From Algoriphagus winogradskyi (lineage in GTDB: Bacteria; Bacteroidota; Bacteroidia; Cytophagales; Cyclobacteriaceae), in the NCBI RefSeq assembly GCF_900182815.1, contig NZ_FXUA01000013.1, positions 1 through 58,830 on the forward strand: 58,830 bases of DNA, written 5' to 3'. The position numbers and the translations under genes are program-made. A model generated the notes under the pieces. That model was not told the origin of the DNA, made no database searches, and saw nothing but the letters and a program-made list of their open reading frames with translations. Positions within the stretch are counted from its first letter, which is position 1. Each line of letters begins with the position of its first letter. Shown here one piece after another: positions 45,108-53,605 of this stretch.

Positions 45108-46310
45108 TTAATTGACAAATGTTATGGCCTTACCGGTTTTTCCGGCCCGACCTGTCCGTCCTATTCTGTGGATATAGCTATCCATAGTCATGGGAAGCTG
45201 AAAGTTGATTACATGGGACACATCTGCTACGTCTATACCTCTAGCAGCTACATCTGTTGCTACCAGTACACGAGTCATTCCAGTTTTGAACTCATCGATG
45301 GTTCTATTTCTGAAATTCTGAGATTTGTTTCCATGAATCAACCCAGATTTTATTCCGGACTGATTTAATTGCTTGCTTAACTTATCCGCGAGTCTTTTGG
45401 TTTCTGTGAATATTATCACCTTATCCAACTCATTTCCCTTGAATAAATCAGCAAGTATATCAAACTTATTCTTGCCTTCCGGCACACGAATAATTTCTTG
45501 ATCTACATTTTCACTGGTTGTTCCACCAGTATTTACTTTAATCTCAACTGGATTATTAAGTAATCCATCGATGAGTGCTTTTTGGCTTGGCTCTAATGTC
45601 GCAGAGAAAAGCATAGTCTGACTTCTCTTAGTCATTAAATTAACCAGCTTTTTCACATCGTGAACAAAACCCATATCTAACATCCTATCAAACTCATCTA
45701 ATACGAGTGTATTTACTCGATTAAGATGTAATAGTTTACGATTCGATAAATCTAACAGGCGACCGGGAGTACCCACGATCACATGTAGTTTTCTGCTCAG
45801 CGCTTTGAAGTCAGAATTGATATTCGTACCTCCGATAAATGTGTTCGAATACAAGTTCATTCCTTTACTTAGACTCTTAAACTCCTCTTCAATCTGTAAG
45901 GCCAACTCACGTGTTGGAGTCACTATCAGAGCAGTAAAATTCTGAGGATCTAGCTTAGCATGTTCAATAATTGGGATCAAAAAAGCCCCCGTTTTACCTG
46001 AACCTGTATTTGATATTCCAAGTATATCTCTTCTATCCATCAAAGCAGGAATTGCCTGCTCTTGAATATTGGTCATACTTTCATACCCCTTTGCCGCCAG
46101 ATTTCTTAATAAGGAAGCGTTAAGCTCGACACTTGAAAAAGGTGTCTCTGATCGAAACCCTTGTTGTCCACTTGGCTGAGCCTTTTTGACAAACAGGTTA
46201 GGATCAAGTTTAGATTCCTTTTTCTTATTTTGACCTGGTCTACCTGTAGGACGAGAATTTCGTCTTTGGTTTGCCGGTGGTCTTGTATTACTATTTCTAT
46301 TACTATTCAT
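45108..46310 (-). CDS. DEAD-box-family RNA helicase (RhlE-like, DEFD variant)
   Basis: 400 residues. An Asn/Arg-rich N-terminus precedes the Q motif region (MTNIQEQAIPALM), motif I SNTGSGKT, Ia PTRELALQ, motif II DEFD in place of DEAD (VLDEFDRMLDMGF), III FSAT, and VI HRIGRTGRAG. DEFD occurs in several Bacteroidota helicases and keeps the Asp/Glu needed for ATP hydrolysis. It should unwind RNA structure, as helicases do at low temperature. The start is ATG 46308-46310, 4 bp after the desaturase stop; an upstream ATG inside that gene is less likely. Confidence 0.94.
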   Translation of the reverse strand: MNSNRNSNTRPPANQRRNSRPTGRPGQNKKKESKLDPNLFVKKAQPSGQQGFRSETPFSSVELNASLLRNLAAKGYESMTNIQEQAIPALMDRRDILGISNTGSGKTGAFLIPIIEHAKLDPQNFTALIVTPTRELALQIEEEFKSLSKGMNLYSNTFIGGTNINSDFKALSRKLHVIVGTPGRLLDLSNRKLLHLNRVNTLVLDEFDRMLDMGFVHDVKKLVNLMTKRSQTMLFSATLEPSQKALIDGLLNNPVEIKVNTGGTTSENVDQEIIRVPEGKNKFDILADLFKGNELDKVIIFTETKRLADKLSKQLNQSGIKSGLIHGNKSQNFRNRTIDEFKTGMTRVLVATDVAARGIDVADVSHVINFQLPMTMDSYIHRIGRTGRAGKTGKAITFVN

Positions 46311-46314
46311 GTTA

Positions 46315-47421
46315 TTAGGCTTTAATTGGCTCCATTTCAGGTTCATTACCCAAAACATAGAGCATTTTGAAATGGTCCAACACAGCCATTAAAAAATGTG
46401 GTTTAGAATAATAGGGCACGTTAAATTCCTCTGCGGTAGCCTTTACTATTGGTGCTATCTCCTTGTAATGCACGTGGCATATATCAGGAAATAGATGATG
46501 CTCAACTTGATAGTTCAATCCTCCAACAAACCAGAATAAGATCTTATTATTTGGAGCAAAATTACAGGTGGTAGCCAGTTGATGTAAAATTCTTTCGCCT
46601 TCTACTACCCCGTTGATGTCCGCCTTAGGGAAATCCACATCCTCTACAATATGTGCAATTTGGAACACCATTGTAATCACAAATCCTGTCACAAAATGCA
46701 TCATGATAAATGCAAGAATGATCATTCCTGCCGAGAATGGCGAAAATATAATAGGTAATCCTATAACAACTGAGAAGTATGCAATCTTGAGGAATATCAA
46801 CTTAACGATTCCCTTTTTATATGCCTTCTCTCCGCCTTTCACCAGGCCTCTATTGTAATATCGTGTAAATCTAATGAAGTCTTTAGCAGTCACCCATGAA
46901 AGGGTAGATAGCGAATAGAAGAACCATGCATAGAGATGTTGATATTTATGCAGCCCATTTTTCTCAGCATTAGGCGAAAACCTTAGAAAGAAAGGTGCAT
47001 TGATATCGTCGTCATGCTCGTCTATGTTAGTAAAGCTATGATGAAGCACATTGTGTTGAAGATGCCAAACCATTGAGCTAGCTCCTACCATGTCCAGGGT
47101 GTAGCCGATCCAACTATTTATTTTTTTGTTTTTAGAATACGAGCCATGAATTGCATCATGCATCACCCCCATGCCAACACCAGCCATTCCAAAAGCAGAT
47201 AACAAATAGCAAGCAAATAATTGAGGTGTAGTGGTGGCAACACCCGTGATTACAAGAAAAATAGGAACGACATACAGAGAAAGAAGAATGATGGATTTAA
47301 TAACCATCTCCATATTCCCGTATTTCGATTTGTTAGTGGACGTAAAATGTCCATAAACTCTTTTCCTTAGTGTTTGGGAGAATTCAGATAATTCTGATTC
47401 TGAGAACCTTACTGTCTTAAT
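46315..47421 (-). CDS. Acyl-lipid/acyl-CoA desaturase (front-end type)
   Basis: Di-iron membrane desaturase. Histidine boxes are HDAIH (HX3H), HNVLHH (HX3HH) and QVEHH, the last typical of front-end or linoleoyl-CoA-type enzymes. Four or more membrane helices are present. The first ATG (47311-47313) gives 332 residues but omits the amphipathic N-terminal helix usual for the family. The same frame stays open for 36 more codons with just such a sequence (KTVRFSESELSEFSQTLRKR), and the best start there is ATT at 47421. It introduces cis double bonds and keeps membranes fluid in the cold. It heads the operon with helicase and cold-shock protein. Confidence 0.88.
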   Translation of the reverse strand: MKTVRFSESELSEFSQTLRKRVYGHFTSTNKSKYGNMEMVIKSIILLSLYVVPIFLVITGVATTTPQLFACYLLSAFGMAGVGMGVMHDAIHGSYSKNKKINSWIGYTLDMVGASSMVWHLQHNVLHHSFTNIDEHDDDINAPFFLRFSPNAEKNGLHKYQHLYAWFFYSLSTLSWVTAKDFIRFTRYYNRGLVKGGEKAYKKGIVKLIFLKIAYFSVVIGLPIIFSPFSAGMIILAFIMMHFVTGFVITMVFQIAHIVEDVDFPKADINGVVEGERILHQLATTCNFAPNNKILFWFVGGLNYQVEHHLFPDICHVHYKEIAPIVKATAEEFNVPYYSKPHFLMAVLDHFKMLYVLGNEPEMEPIKA

Positions 47422-47823
47422 GGCACTGAAATTAAATTGTAAATACTATTGTTTCCCTGTGGGATTTACTCTGCAAGTTTTAATTCGAAAAATGAAATCA
47501 ATCATTTTGGAATTAAAAAAGTAGAAAGATGAAGAATTAAAACCTTGCGAGGGGAAACTCCTGAATTTGCTACTTAAGCAGGTTGATAATCAACGCATAC
47601 TTTATTTCAAGTAAAAAGGATATCCGTGGACAGCGCCTTTATGCGTACAAAGGTGAGTAGAAGATTTCGCATATCCTAATAACACACAAATCAACACTCA
47701 ATACTTTGACTTAAATTAACACTTATGTCGTTAAAAATCCAAAAATTTAATGCCAAATCTACTATTTTACCCATCTGAACCATGAATGATCAAATTCAGC
47801 CTCGATAGAGAATATACTTAAAT
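47422..47823. other. Leader region of the cold-type operon
   Basis: About 400 bp between the desaturase and the porin gene. It holds an AT-rich hairpin at 47478-47518 and no other coding frame I can support. The downstream end must include the promoter of the leftward operon; no consensus TAnnTTTG with good spacing was found. Confidence 0.5.
47478..47518 (-). promoter_or_regulatory. AT-rich hairpin in the desaturase leader
   Basis: TTTTAATTC/GAATTAAAA (9 bp) and AAAATGA/TCATTTT (7 bp) stack with a 2x1 internal loop and a 6-base loop. It lies about 57 nt before the ATT start codon. Almost all pairs are A-T, so stability should depend strongly on temperature. Confidence 0.35.
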
Positions 47824-49170
47824 TTATTTCCACCTCCAGTTCACTATGCCATTTATGTGAACCATTTGCACCTTATTATATGTCTGTCTGGGAGTTAGCA
47901 CTTGATTACCAAGCGCTGCTTTATTCATTACTAGCAATTGAAAATCTAAGTTTGAAATAGATTTAGGAGCATATTTAACCCCCACATTAAGTTGCCGATA
48001 GGATGGCATATTGTATTTATTTTCAGCGGGTGCAGACAGAGGAGGCAGCCAATGAAATCCAAAATGAACAAATGGCCTTATTGTAGTATTGGGCAAAGTA
48101 TATTCTACAAATGCCGTAAGGGCATCCAGTGAACTAAAACCCTCATTTCTTTCTCTGGGAATAAAAGTGTACCAAGCATCTTTACCCCACTCTCTCGGAC
48201 TAAGCCAAATTCCTTTACCTCCGGTCTTAGTATAATTCAAATTTAAATTCCAAGCAGATTTTTTTAAGCCAAATCGAGTGGACAACGCCCAGTTTCTGTC
48301 ATTTGGACTTTTATATTGAAAAATCGGATCTGAATTCCCTCCATCACCTAAACCCGACTGGAACCCAGCCTGCACCCCCCAAAGCCAAGTGATCCCAGTT
48401 TTTTCATGCTTCCATCTCTTTTCGCCTTGTAGCCAGGTAGTGTTTGAAATATTTTGGACTATGGTGTGGGAAGCATTCAAGCTAAATGATTCCCATTCCT
48501 TAGCTACTTCAGCAATCCCAATCCAATCACTTGATGTATTTTCTGCATAAAGCGATGCTTGTCCATTTGCATTTCTACCCACCGGAAAAACTCCAATACT
48601 TTCGCCGACAGAAAGCCACTCACTTGTTCCACGTACACTCATCTTACTTATTCCCCAAGCAGAAAGCTTCCATTTATTTTCTGTCGAAAACCAAACATTC
48701 GCACCTTCAATCCCCGTAGGAGAAAGTCTGCCGTCTTGCCCATTTATCCAATCCGCTTCGATTGCCATCCTGCCTAAAGTTATTCCCAAATAAGCACTTG
48801 AGTAGCCAAAAGACAGCTTCTCTAGTTTACCGAAAAATCGATCATTTGGATTTAACAAATCAAATAAGCCAACTTCATATCGATTCGATCCGCCACTGAC
48901 TGGATCAGAAGCTGTAAGGTCGCTGCTCCATAGATTTGCAAAGACCCTGTAGCCGATCAGAAACTCCCAGTGATTAGAGTATTCAAGTTTTGTTCCAAGA
49001 CTCAAACTTGAACCTAGCGCATAATCATCCTTAAACTCCCCCGAATTTGAAGTATTCATCCAGAACAATCTAAAATGAACATCAGGATTCACAACTAGCT
49101 TTCTCTCAGGCTGCTGAGCTAGAATTAGAAATGGGACAAAGAAGAGAAACCCAAATAGGAATTTTCTCAT
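47824..49170 (-). CDS. OprD-like outer-membrane porin
   Basis: 448 residues with signal peptide (FLFFVPFLILAQ) and about 16-18 amphipathic strands ending with Trp-Arg-Trp-Lys. Segments such as IEADWINGQDGRLSP, NLNYTKTGGKGIWLSPREWGKDAWYTF (read in parts) and YNKVQMVHINGIVNWRW resemble OprD-type specific porins. The gene overlaps the upstream cytochrome gene by four bases (ATGA), so the pair is one unit. It may let small anions such as thiosulfate or tetrathionate cross the outer membrane; this is inferred from the partner. Confidence 0.75.
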   Translation of the reverse strand: MRKFLFGFLFFVPFLILAQQPERKLVVNPDVHFRLFWMNTSNSGEFKDDYALGSSLSLGTKLEYSNHWEFLIGYRVFANLWSSDLTASDPVSGGSNRYEVGLFDLLNPNDRFFGKLEKLSFGYSSAYLGITLGRMAIEADWINGQDGRLSPTGIEGANVWFSTENKWKLSAWGISKMSVRGTSEWLSVGESIGVFPVGRNANGQASLYAENTSSDWIGIAEVAKEWESFSLNASHTIVQNISNTTWLQGEKRWKHEKTGITWLWGVQAGFQSGLGDGGNSDPIFQYKSPNDRNWALSTRFGLKKSAWNLNLNYTKTGGKGIWLSPREWGKDAWYTFIPRERNEGFSSLDALTAFVEYTLPNTTIRPFVHFGFHWLPPLSAPAENKYNMPSYRQLNVGVKYAPKSISNLDFQLLVMNKAALGNQVLTPRQTYNKVQMVHINGIVNWRWK

Positions 49171-50213
49171 TGTTTCGCTTCAACTTTTATTGCTTGAAAT
49201 GGACCAAACTTGTGTTGTTCTTCTGAGAATTCATCAGCATATGGACCAAAAGGATGATCTATAGGTTTCTTGGAAATGTCAGGCCAATCATTCGGAAAAT
49301 CCCTCTTTGGTCTATCTAAGCTATTTACATAGGCTGCAACATCCCACGCTTCCTCATCTGTAAGCATTGGGTTTTCATAGGTTGCGCCAAAAGGCATATT
49401 TGCTTTTACGTAGCCTGCAAATCTTGACATACGAAACAACCCTGCGCCTTGATTATAACTATGCTCTCCCCAAAGAGGCGGGTAAATATAACCGCTACTA
49501 TCAGGCTTAATCACACCCTGACCATCAGTCATATGACAGGTCACGCATTGTCTCTCGTAAATAGTTTTTCCTTTAACAGGATCAGCGGCTCTATCAAGAA
49601 AAGGTAATTCATAGATACCTGCTCCCTTTGGCTTTTCTCCTTTAGGGACATCTTTACCAAGCCAATCCATGTACGCTACGATAGCTATCATTTCTTTACT
49701 ATCATTGGGTAAAGCTTCCCCATTCAAGCTTCGCTGAAAACACCCATTGATTCTCAACTGGATGTCCTCAGATTTCCCTGACCTGCCTCTCACTTTTGGA
49801 TACGTGCTTTTGGCAGCTGAATAATTATTTCCCAATGGCACAGTGCCGGCCTGCAAATGGCAATTCTGGCAGTTTAATCCATTTGAAATCTTTCGAACCT
49901 TGCCATTTGGCCCTAGATATTCAGCCGTATTGGCAATCAATTCCCTTCCATACTTAATAACTTCAGCATTGGGCGCTGAATCTACTGTGCCCCAATCAGG
50001 AGCCACCCACATCCCAACCGGATCCATTAAGGCCGTAGGCTTGTGTTCTGCTAAAGCTGGTAAAGCCTCGGAAACTTGCATCTGAGTGGGTTGTAAACCA
50101 ACATGATCAAAATACAAAAGTCCTGCAACTAGCCCAACGAGTAGCACTACAGTCACTAATAGGCCTGCGATTAGGGGGAAGAGTTTTATTAAAGGTCTGG
50201 ATGTCTGATTCAT
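49167..50213 (-). CDS. TsdA-like dihaem thiosulfate dehydrogenase
   Basis: 348 residues. An N-terminal membrane helix (LIAGLLVTVVLLVGLVAGLLY) anchors two cytochrome c domains with CQNCH (115-119) and CVTCH (223-227). Between them, INGCFQRSLNG matches the TsdA motif whose Cys (here Cys158) is the rare axial ligand of haem 1. KANMPFGATYENP supplies the Met region of haem 2. TsdA oxidises two thiosulfates to tetrathionate, or runs in reverse. The partner electron acceptor is not encoded nearby. It is translationally coupled to an outer-membrane porin. The gene starts the pair. Confidence 0.85.
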   Translation of the reverse strand: MNQTSRPLIKLFPLIAGLLVTVVLLVGLVAGLLYFDHVGLQPTQMQVSEALPALAEHKPTALMDPVGMWVAPDWGTVDSAPNAEVIKYGRELIANTAEYLGPNGKVRKISNGLNCQNCHLQAGTVPLGNNYSAAKSTYPKVRGRSGKSEDIQLRINGCFQRSLNGEALPNDSKEMIAIVAYMDWLGKDVPKGEKPKGAGIYELPFLDRAADPVKGKTIYERQCVTCHMTDGQGVIKPDSSGYIYPPLWGEHSYNQGAGLFRMSRFAGYVKANMPFGATYENPMLTDEEAWDVAAYVNSLDRPKRDFPNDWPDISKKPIDHPFGPYADEFSEEQHKFGPFQAIKVEAKQ

Positions 50214-50320
50214 AGTTAAGTGATCAAGCTACAAAAATGCAGGTATTGATCCACGAAGCATGTGACGAAGATCACCTTGGCCGTCAAAAAAACAATAATT
50301 CCATCTCAAAATCAGGACTC

Positions 50321-51037
50321 CTATTTGGCTTCAGCCAAAAATACCTGCTTATCCCCCACAGTCCCGAGTACCATATAATGATTCAGGTATTTATACAAAT
50401 GGATATCCAACTCGTCTCCCAACACACATTCCGCTAGGTAGTTGATCAAAAATGGAAGCGTTTGACACCCATTTTCCCTGAGGATATTTTCAACCCATTG
50501 CACATAGCTAGTGTTATTCACGTGATTGTTCAGGTCAAGATCAGAGTGCCTTACCTTTAACTTCTCAGATTTAAGTAATTCTCCTTTTAATCTGATTTTT
50601 TCAGGCTGCCAAGCTGGCTTCTCTTTAGGGTCAAAAAGCTCCGCAGGCAATGCATTTTCTGGTCTAAAAATCCGTTTTGTTACCACATTCATCAAAACCC
50701 AGGAACTCATCGCCCAGGCAAGGACTAGTCCTTCAGGATTGGTGATCAAAAATTCACGAAAAGCAAAAAGTTTATCAACTCCCCTTCCTGCAGTATAAAC
50801 CTTAATAGAATCCCCCCAAGAGGGTAAATTTTCACATTTTATCTCTATTCTGGACAGAATCCAAGACAGATTCTGCTCCTGCAAATTCCTTCCAAAATCA
50901 GCTGAATCCGCATGCCGCCATGCTATTTCCTGAAACAAATTGGATAATGCAGTCAAGCTCAGCTTCCCATCTGGATCAACCTGATACGAACGGACTTCAA
51001 AATCTTTTTGAAACTGAAAGAGAGGGTTTAAACTCAT
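50321..51037 (-). CDS. Acyl-ACP thioesterase
   Basis: 238-residue double-hotdog enzyme of the FatA/FatB-like family. First hotdog: FEVRSYQVDPDGKLSLTALSN and WILSRIEIKCENLPSWGD. Second: KVRHSDLDLNNHVNNTSYVQW, containing the Asn and His active-site residues, and a later Glu/Cys position (LAECVLGDEL). It hydrolyses acyl-ACP to free fatty acid. The start overlaps the stop of an MFS gene by four bases (ATGA). Confidence 0.9.
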   Translation of the reverse strand: MSLNPLFQFQKDFEVRSYQVDPDGKLSLTALSNLFQEIAWRHADSADFGRNLQEQNLSWILSRIEIKCENLPSWGDSIKVYTAGRGVDKLFAFREFLITNPEGLVLAWAMSSWVLMNVVTKRIFRPENALPAELFDPKEKPAWQPEKIRLKGELLKSEKLKVRHSDLDLNNHVNNTSYVQWVENILRENGCQTLPFLINYLAECVLGDELDIHLYKYLNHYMVLGTVGDKQVFLAEAK

Positions 51038-52209
51038 TTAGTTTGACTTGGGGAGGGTTTTACAGGAATAAGGAAAACAGCTTTTCTGATACTTGAAAGT
51101 ACGGTAATCCCCAATCCTGCCACAGCAATTAATGCAAAAGAAACTTTCAAATTAAATAATTCAGCGATAAAACCAATCATCGGTGGCCCTAGCAAAAATC
51201 CAAAAAATGAAATTGTGGACACCAAAGCCAATGCGACGCTAGGAGTATACAATTTAGATCTTCCAGCGATACTATAGGATAACGGAATAATGGATGCTAC
51301 ACCCAGCCCAACCAGTAGAAAGCCGGCAGTAGCCATAATGACTGTTGGGAAAATCACAGCTAAACTTAGACCTATGAATATTAAAACCCCACTTACTTGG
51401 ATTACTTCAACCTTGGTATATCTAGCAGCGACCTTATCTGTAATAAACCTACCAGCCGCCATGGTGCCCATAAATGCGACGTAACCAAGTGCGATCAACG
51501 ATGGATCAGATTGAATGACTTTTTTGAAGTAAACACCAGACCAATCGAACATACAACCCTCAGCCATCATTCCTAGAAAAGCAATCAAGCTGATTCTCAT
51601 CAATAGCGCATCTGGTTTTTTTAAAACCAATCCTCCACCACCCTCGGAGACTTTTCTATCTTTAATGATATAGCGCTGGGCAGAAAGGATGATGGTAATA
51701 GAAATAACCATCACTACTCCATAATGCTGTGCGGGCGACAAGCCTAAAAATATCATCAAAGCTCCTAAACCCGCTCCTGAGAACCCTGCCAAGCTCCATA
51801 AACCATGAAAGGATGCCAGAATACTTTTACCCATCTCATCTTCTAACCCTAAAGCCTGAGTATTCAACGAGATATTCATCACATTCCCAAGCATGCCATA
51901 CAAAATAAGGACTGGAATTAGCAACCAAGTGGTCGGCGCCAAACCTATCAAAGGCAAAGTAAAAGCATACGCAAAAGCCCCAAACATAACCACAGCCCGA
52001 CTTCCAAACTGATGAACGGCCCAACCAGCAATAGGTAATCCAATAACCGAACCCAGCGGTAAAAACAACAATAAGGTACCTAACTGTCCTTCTGAGAGAT
52101 CAAACTTGGCTTGAATATCTGGAATCCTCGCTGCCCAAGAGGCAAAACAAAGACCTACGAAAAAGAAAAATGCCCCTAGGGCAACTCGTCTTTTGGAAAG
52201 TGTGTTCAT
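51034..52209 (-). CDS. MFS transporter (YbjJ-like)
   Basis: 391 residues with 12 predicted membrane helices. The start ALGAFFFFVGLCFASWAARIP, with DIQAKFDLSEGQLGTLL, is characteristic of the YbjJ-like branch. Loop 2-3 has HQFGSRAVV. The substrate is unknown; co-translation with an acyl-ACP thioesterase raises the chance of a fatty-acid or related product but does not show it. Confidence 0.9.
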   Translation of the reverse strand: MNTLSKRRVALGAFFFFVGLCFASWAARIPDIQAKFDLSEGQLGTLLLFLPLGSVIGLPIAGWAVHQFGSRAVVMFGAFAYAFTLPLIGLAPTTWLLIPVLILYGMLGNVMNISLNTQALGLEDEMGKSILASFHGLWSLAGFSGAGLGALMIFLGLSPAQHYGVVMVISITIILSAQRYIIKDRKVSEGGGGLVLKKPDALLMRISLIAFLGMMAEGCMFDWSGVYFKKVIQSDPSLIALGYVAFMGTMAAGRFITDKVAARYTKVEVIQVSGVLIFIGLSLAVIFPTVIMATAGFLLVGLGVASIIPLSYSIAGRSKLYTPSVALALVSTISFFGFLLGPPMIGFIAELFNLKVSFALIAVAGLGITVLSSIRKAVFLIPVKPSPSQTK

Positions 52210-52235
52210 CTAAATAGCTAGGTTTAAGAGGCTCA

Positions 52236-52243
52236 CAAAAGTA
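52236..52243 (-). promoter_or_regulatory. -7 element TACTTTTG before the MFS gene
   Basis: TACTTTTG on the minus strand lies 27 bp before the MFS ATG. The same octamer is used before the rhodanese and thioredoxin genes. A CAAA (minus TTTG) is 13 bp further, closer than usual. Confidence 0.4.
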
Positions 52244-52331
52244 CAGAACATTCTACCAAAAACATGGTCAATTCAGAACATTGCCACTACAAACTAGTTA
52301 TCAAAGCCGAACTCACCTAATCAGAAATCTC

Positions 52332-52412
52332 ATGGAATTGGTCATAGCAGGAGCCGTAATCGTTACCGCCATTTTTATTGTGCGTTTTATTATCAAAAAA
52401 GTTTTTGACTAA
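52332..52412 (+). CDS. Possible 26-residue single-helix membrane protein
   Basis: ATG to TAA encodes MELVIAGAVIVTAIFIVRF and then IIKKVFD. One hydrophobic helix is followed by a positively charged end, as expected for a membrane microprotein. It lies on the plus strand between two leftward operons. No promoter or family was recognised, so chance cannot be excluded. Confidence 0.4.
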   Translation: MELVIAGAVIVTAIFIVRFIIKKVFD

Positions 52413-52416
52413 AAAA

Positions 52417-52440
52417 ACCACTTCCTTTCCAGAAAGTGGT
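52417..52440. terminator. Bidirectional terminator after yeeE pair
   Basis: ACCACTT (52417-52423) pairs with AAGTGGT (52434-52440). On the minus strand it is followed by TTTTTTTAG, ending the sulfur operon. On the plus strand a later T run (52451-52458) could end the small plus-strand gene. Confidence 0.75.
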
Positions 52441-52472
52441 CTTCAAATCGCTTTTTTTTGATTGTGCAGTTG

Positions 52473-52958
52473 CTAGTTAGGGAGCTTATGGGAAAATTTA
52501 CCATATACCCAAGTGCCCGCAATGGCGGAAAGTAAAGTCACCAAAACCACTGTAAAACCAGATCCAATCTGTGCGAAAAGCGGACCTGGACAAGCTCCAG
52601 TAATTGCCCAGCCTAATCCGAAAATAAATCCTCCGTAAATCTGCCCCTTGCGGAATTCTTTAGTTGGAATATTGATTTCCTCTCCGGAAATAGATTTGAT
52701 TTTCAGGCGCTTAATCAACTGAATGGAAATAATCCCGGTGACTATCGCCGAGCCTATCACTCCATACATGTGAAATGAATCCAATCGAAACATTTCCTGT
52801 ATTCTAAACCAAGAGATGATCTCGGCCTTCACAAACACGATTCCGAACATCACTCCTAGAATCAAATATTTCAACAGTGCTAAACCTCTTTCTCCAGTCT
52901 CTTGTGAATTTGGTGCATCACAAGCCACTTCCTTTATATTTTTCTCTGCTAGTAACAT
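52473..52958 (-). CDS. YeeE/YedE-family sulfur transporter, second half-size subunit
   Basis: 161 residues with about four membrane helices. The motif GLGWAITGACPGPLFAQIG contains the conserved Cys of the YeeE/YedE family, which moves thiosulfate or persulfide sulfur. Half-size pairs of this type (PmpA/PmpB-like) occur beside metallo-beta-lactamase/rhodanese genes. The start is ATG 52956-52958, 11 bp after the partner's stop; a longer frame would overlap the partner. The N-terminal 30 residues are charged and cytoplasmic. Confidence 0.88.
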   Translation of the reverse strand: MLLAEKNIKEVACDAPNSQETGERGLALLKYLILGVMFGIVFVKAEIISWFRIQEMFRLDSFHMYGVIGSAIVTGIISIQLIKRLKIKSISGEEINIPTKEFRKGQIYGGFIFGLGWAITGACPGPLFAQIGSGFTVVLVTLLSAIAGTWVYGKFSHKLPN

Positions 52959-52969
52959 GTCTTTTTTGA

Positions 52970-53551
52970 TTAAAATCCTGCCAATTTCATTAATGGTCCA
53001 ATGAACACCTGAGTCATCAGAAATCCTCCAGCCATAAAGAAAATGGTGGCGACCAGCGATGGCCATTGAAGTGAACTAATACCCATAATTGCATGGCCGG
53101 ATGTACACCCACCTGCGTACCGGGTACCAAACCCTACTAAAAACCCTCCTAACACGAAGAATATCAATCCTTTTGCAGTAAATATATTTTCCCAAGTGAA
53201 AATATCAGAGGGCATTAAGCCAGAGAAATCAGTAATTCCTAGCGCAGTCAAATCTGCTTTTGTCTGAGTTGCAATTACAATTTCTTCGGGATTTGAAAAG
53301 AAAGTAGTGGCCACAAAGCCGCCTATCATGACGCCTAGGACAAAGACCAAATTCCATGTCTCTTTTTTCCAATTGTATTGAAAGAATGGAATCTTGGCAG
53401 GTACACAGATAGCACACACATGCCGTAGTGAGGAAGATATCCCAAAGCTTTTATTTCCCAAAATGAGAAGCGCAGGTACGGTAAGGCCTATCAGCGGTCC
53501 AGCCACATACCATGGCCAAGGCTGAGAAACCCAGTCTATAAATTGATTCAT
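52970..53551 (-). CDS. YeeE/YedE-family sulfur transporter, first half-size subunit
   Basis: 193 residues with about five membrane helices. Conserved Cys lies in GFGTRYAGGCTSGHAIMG; a further Cys pair is in LRHVCAICVPAKIPF. Together with the next gene it should form one complete YeeE-like channel. The start is ATG 53549-53551 (MNQFIDWVSQPWPWYVAG); a longer frame would begin inside the hairpin at 53606-53638 and is rejected. It lies about 130 bp downstream of the MBL/rhodanese gene, behind that hairpin. Confidence 0.88.
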   Translation of the reverse strand: MNQFIDWVSQPWPWYVAGPLIGLTVPALLILGNKSFGISSSLRHVCAICVPAKIPFFQYNWKKETWNLVFVLGVMIGGFVATTFFSNPEEIVIATQTKADLTALGITDFSGLMPSDIFTWENIFTAKGLIFFVLGGFLVGFGTRYAGGCTSGHAIMGISSLQWPSLVATIFFMAGGFLMTQVFIGPLMKLAGF

Positions 53552-53605
53552 TAGAATATTAATTGGGTGATATAATTCCAAGCTGCTAGTCAGCTTGAAA
53601 AATCC

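Noticed and set aside
45108..46310. DEFD instead of DEAD seen as loss of function in the helicase
   Set aside because: The catalytic Asp and Glu are kept, and the same variant occurs in other Bacteroidota helicases.
47824..49170. Capsule assembly Wzi-type barrel as an alternative name for the porin
   Set aside because: No capsule genes are nearby, and coupling to TsdA plus the strand pattern fit an OprD-like porin better, although the call remains moderate.
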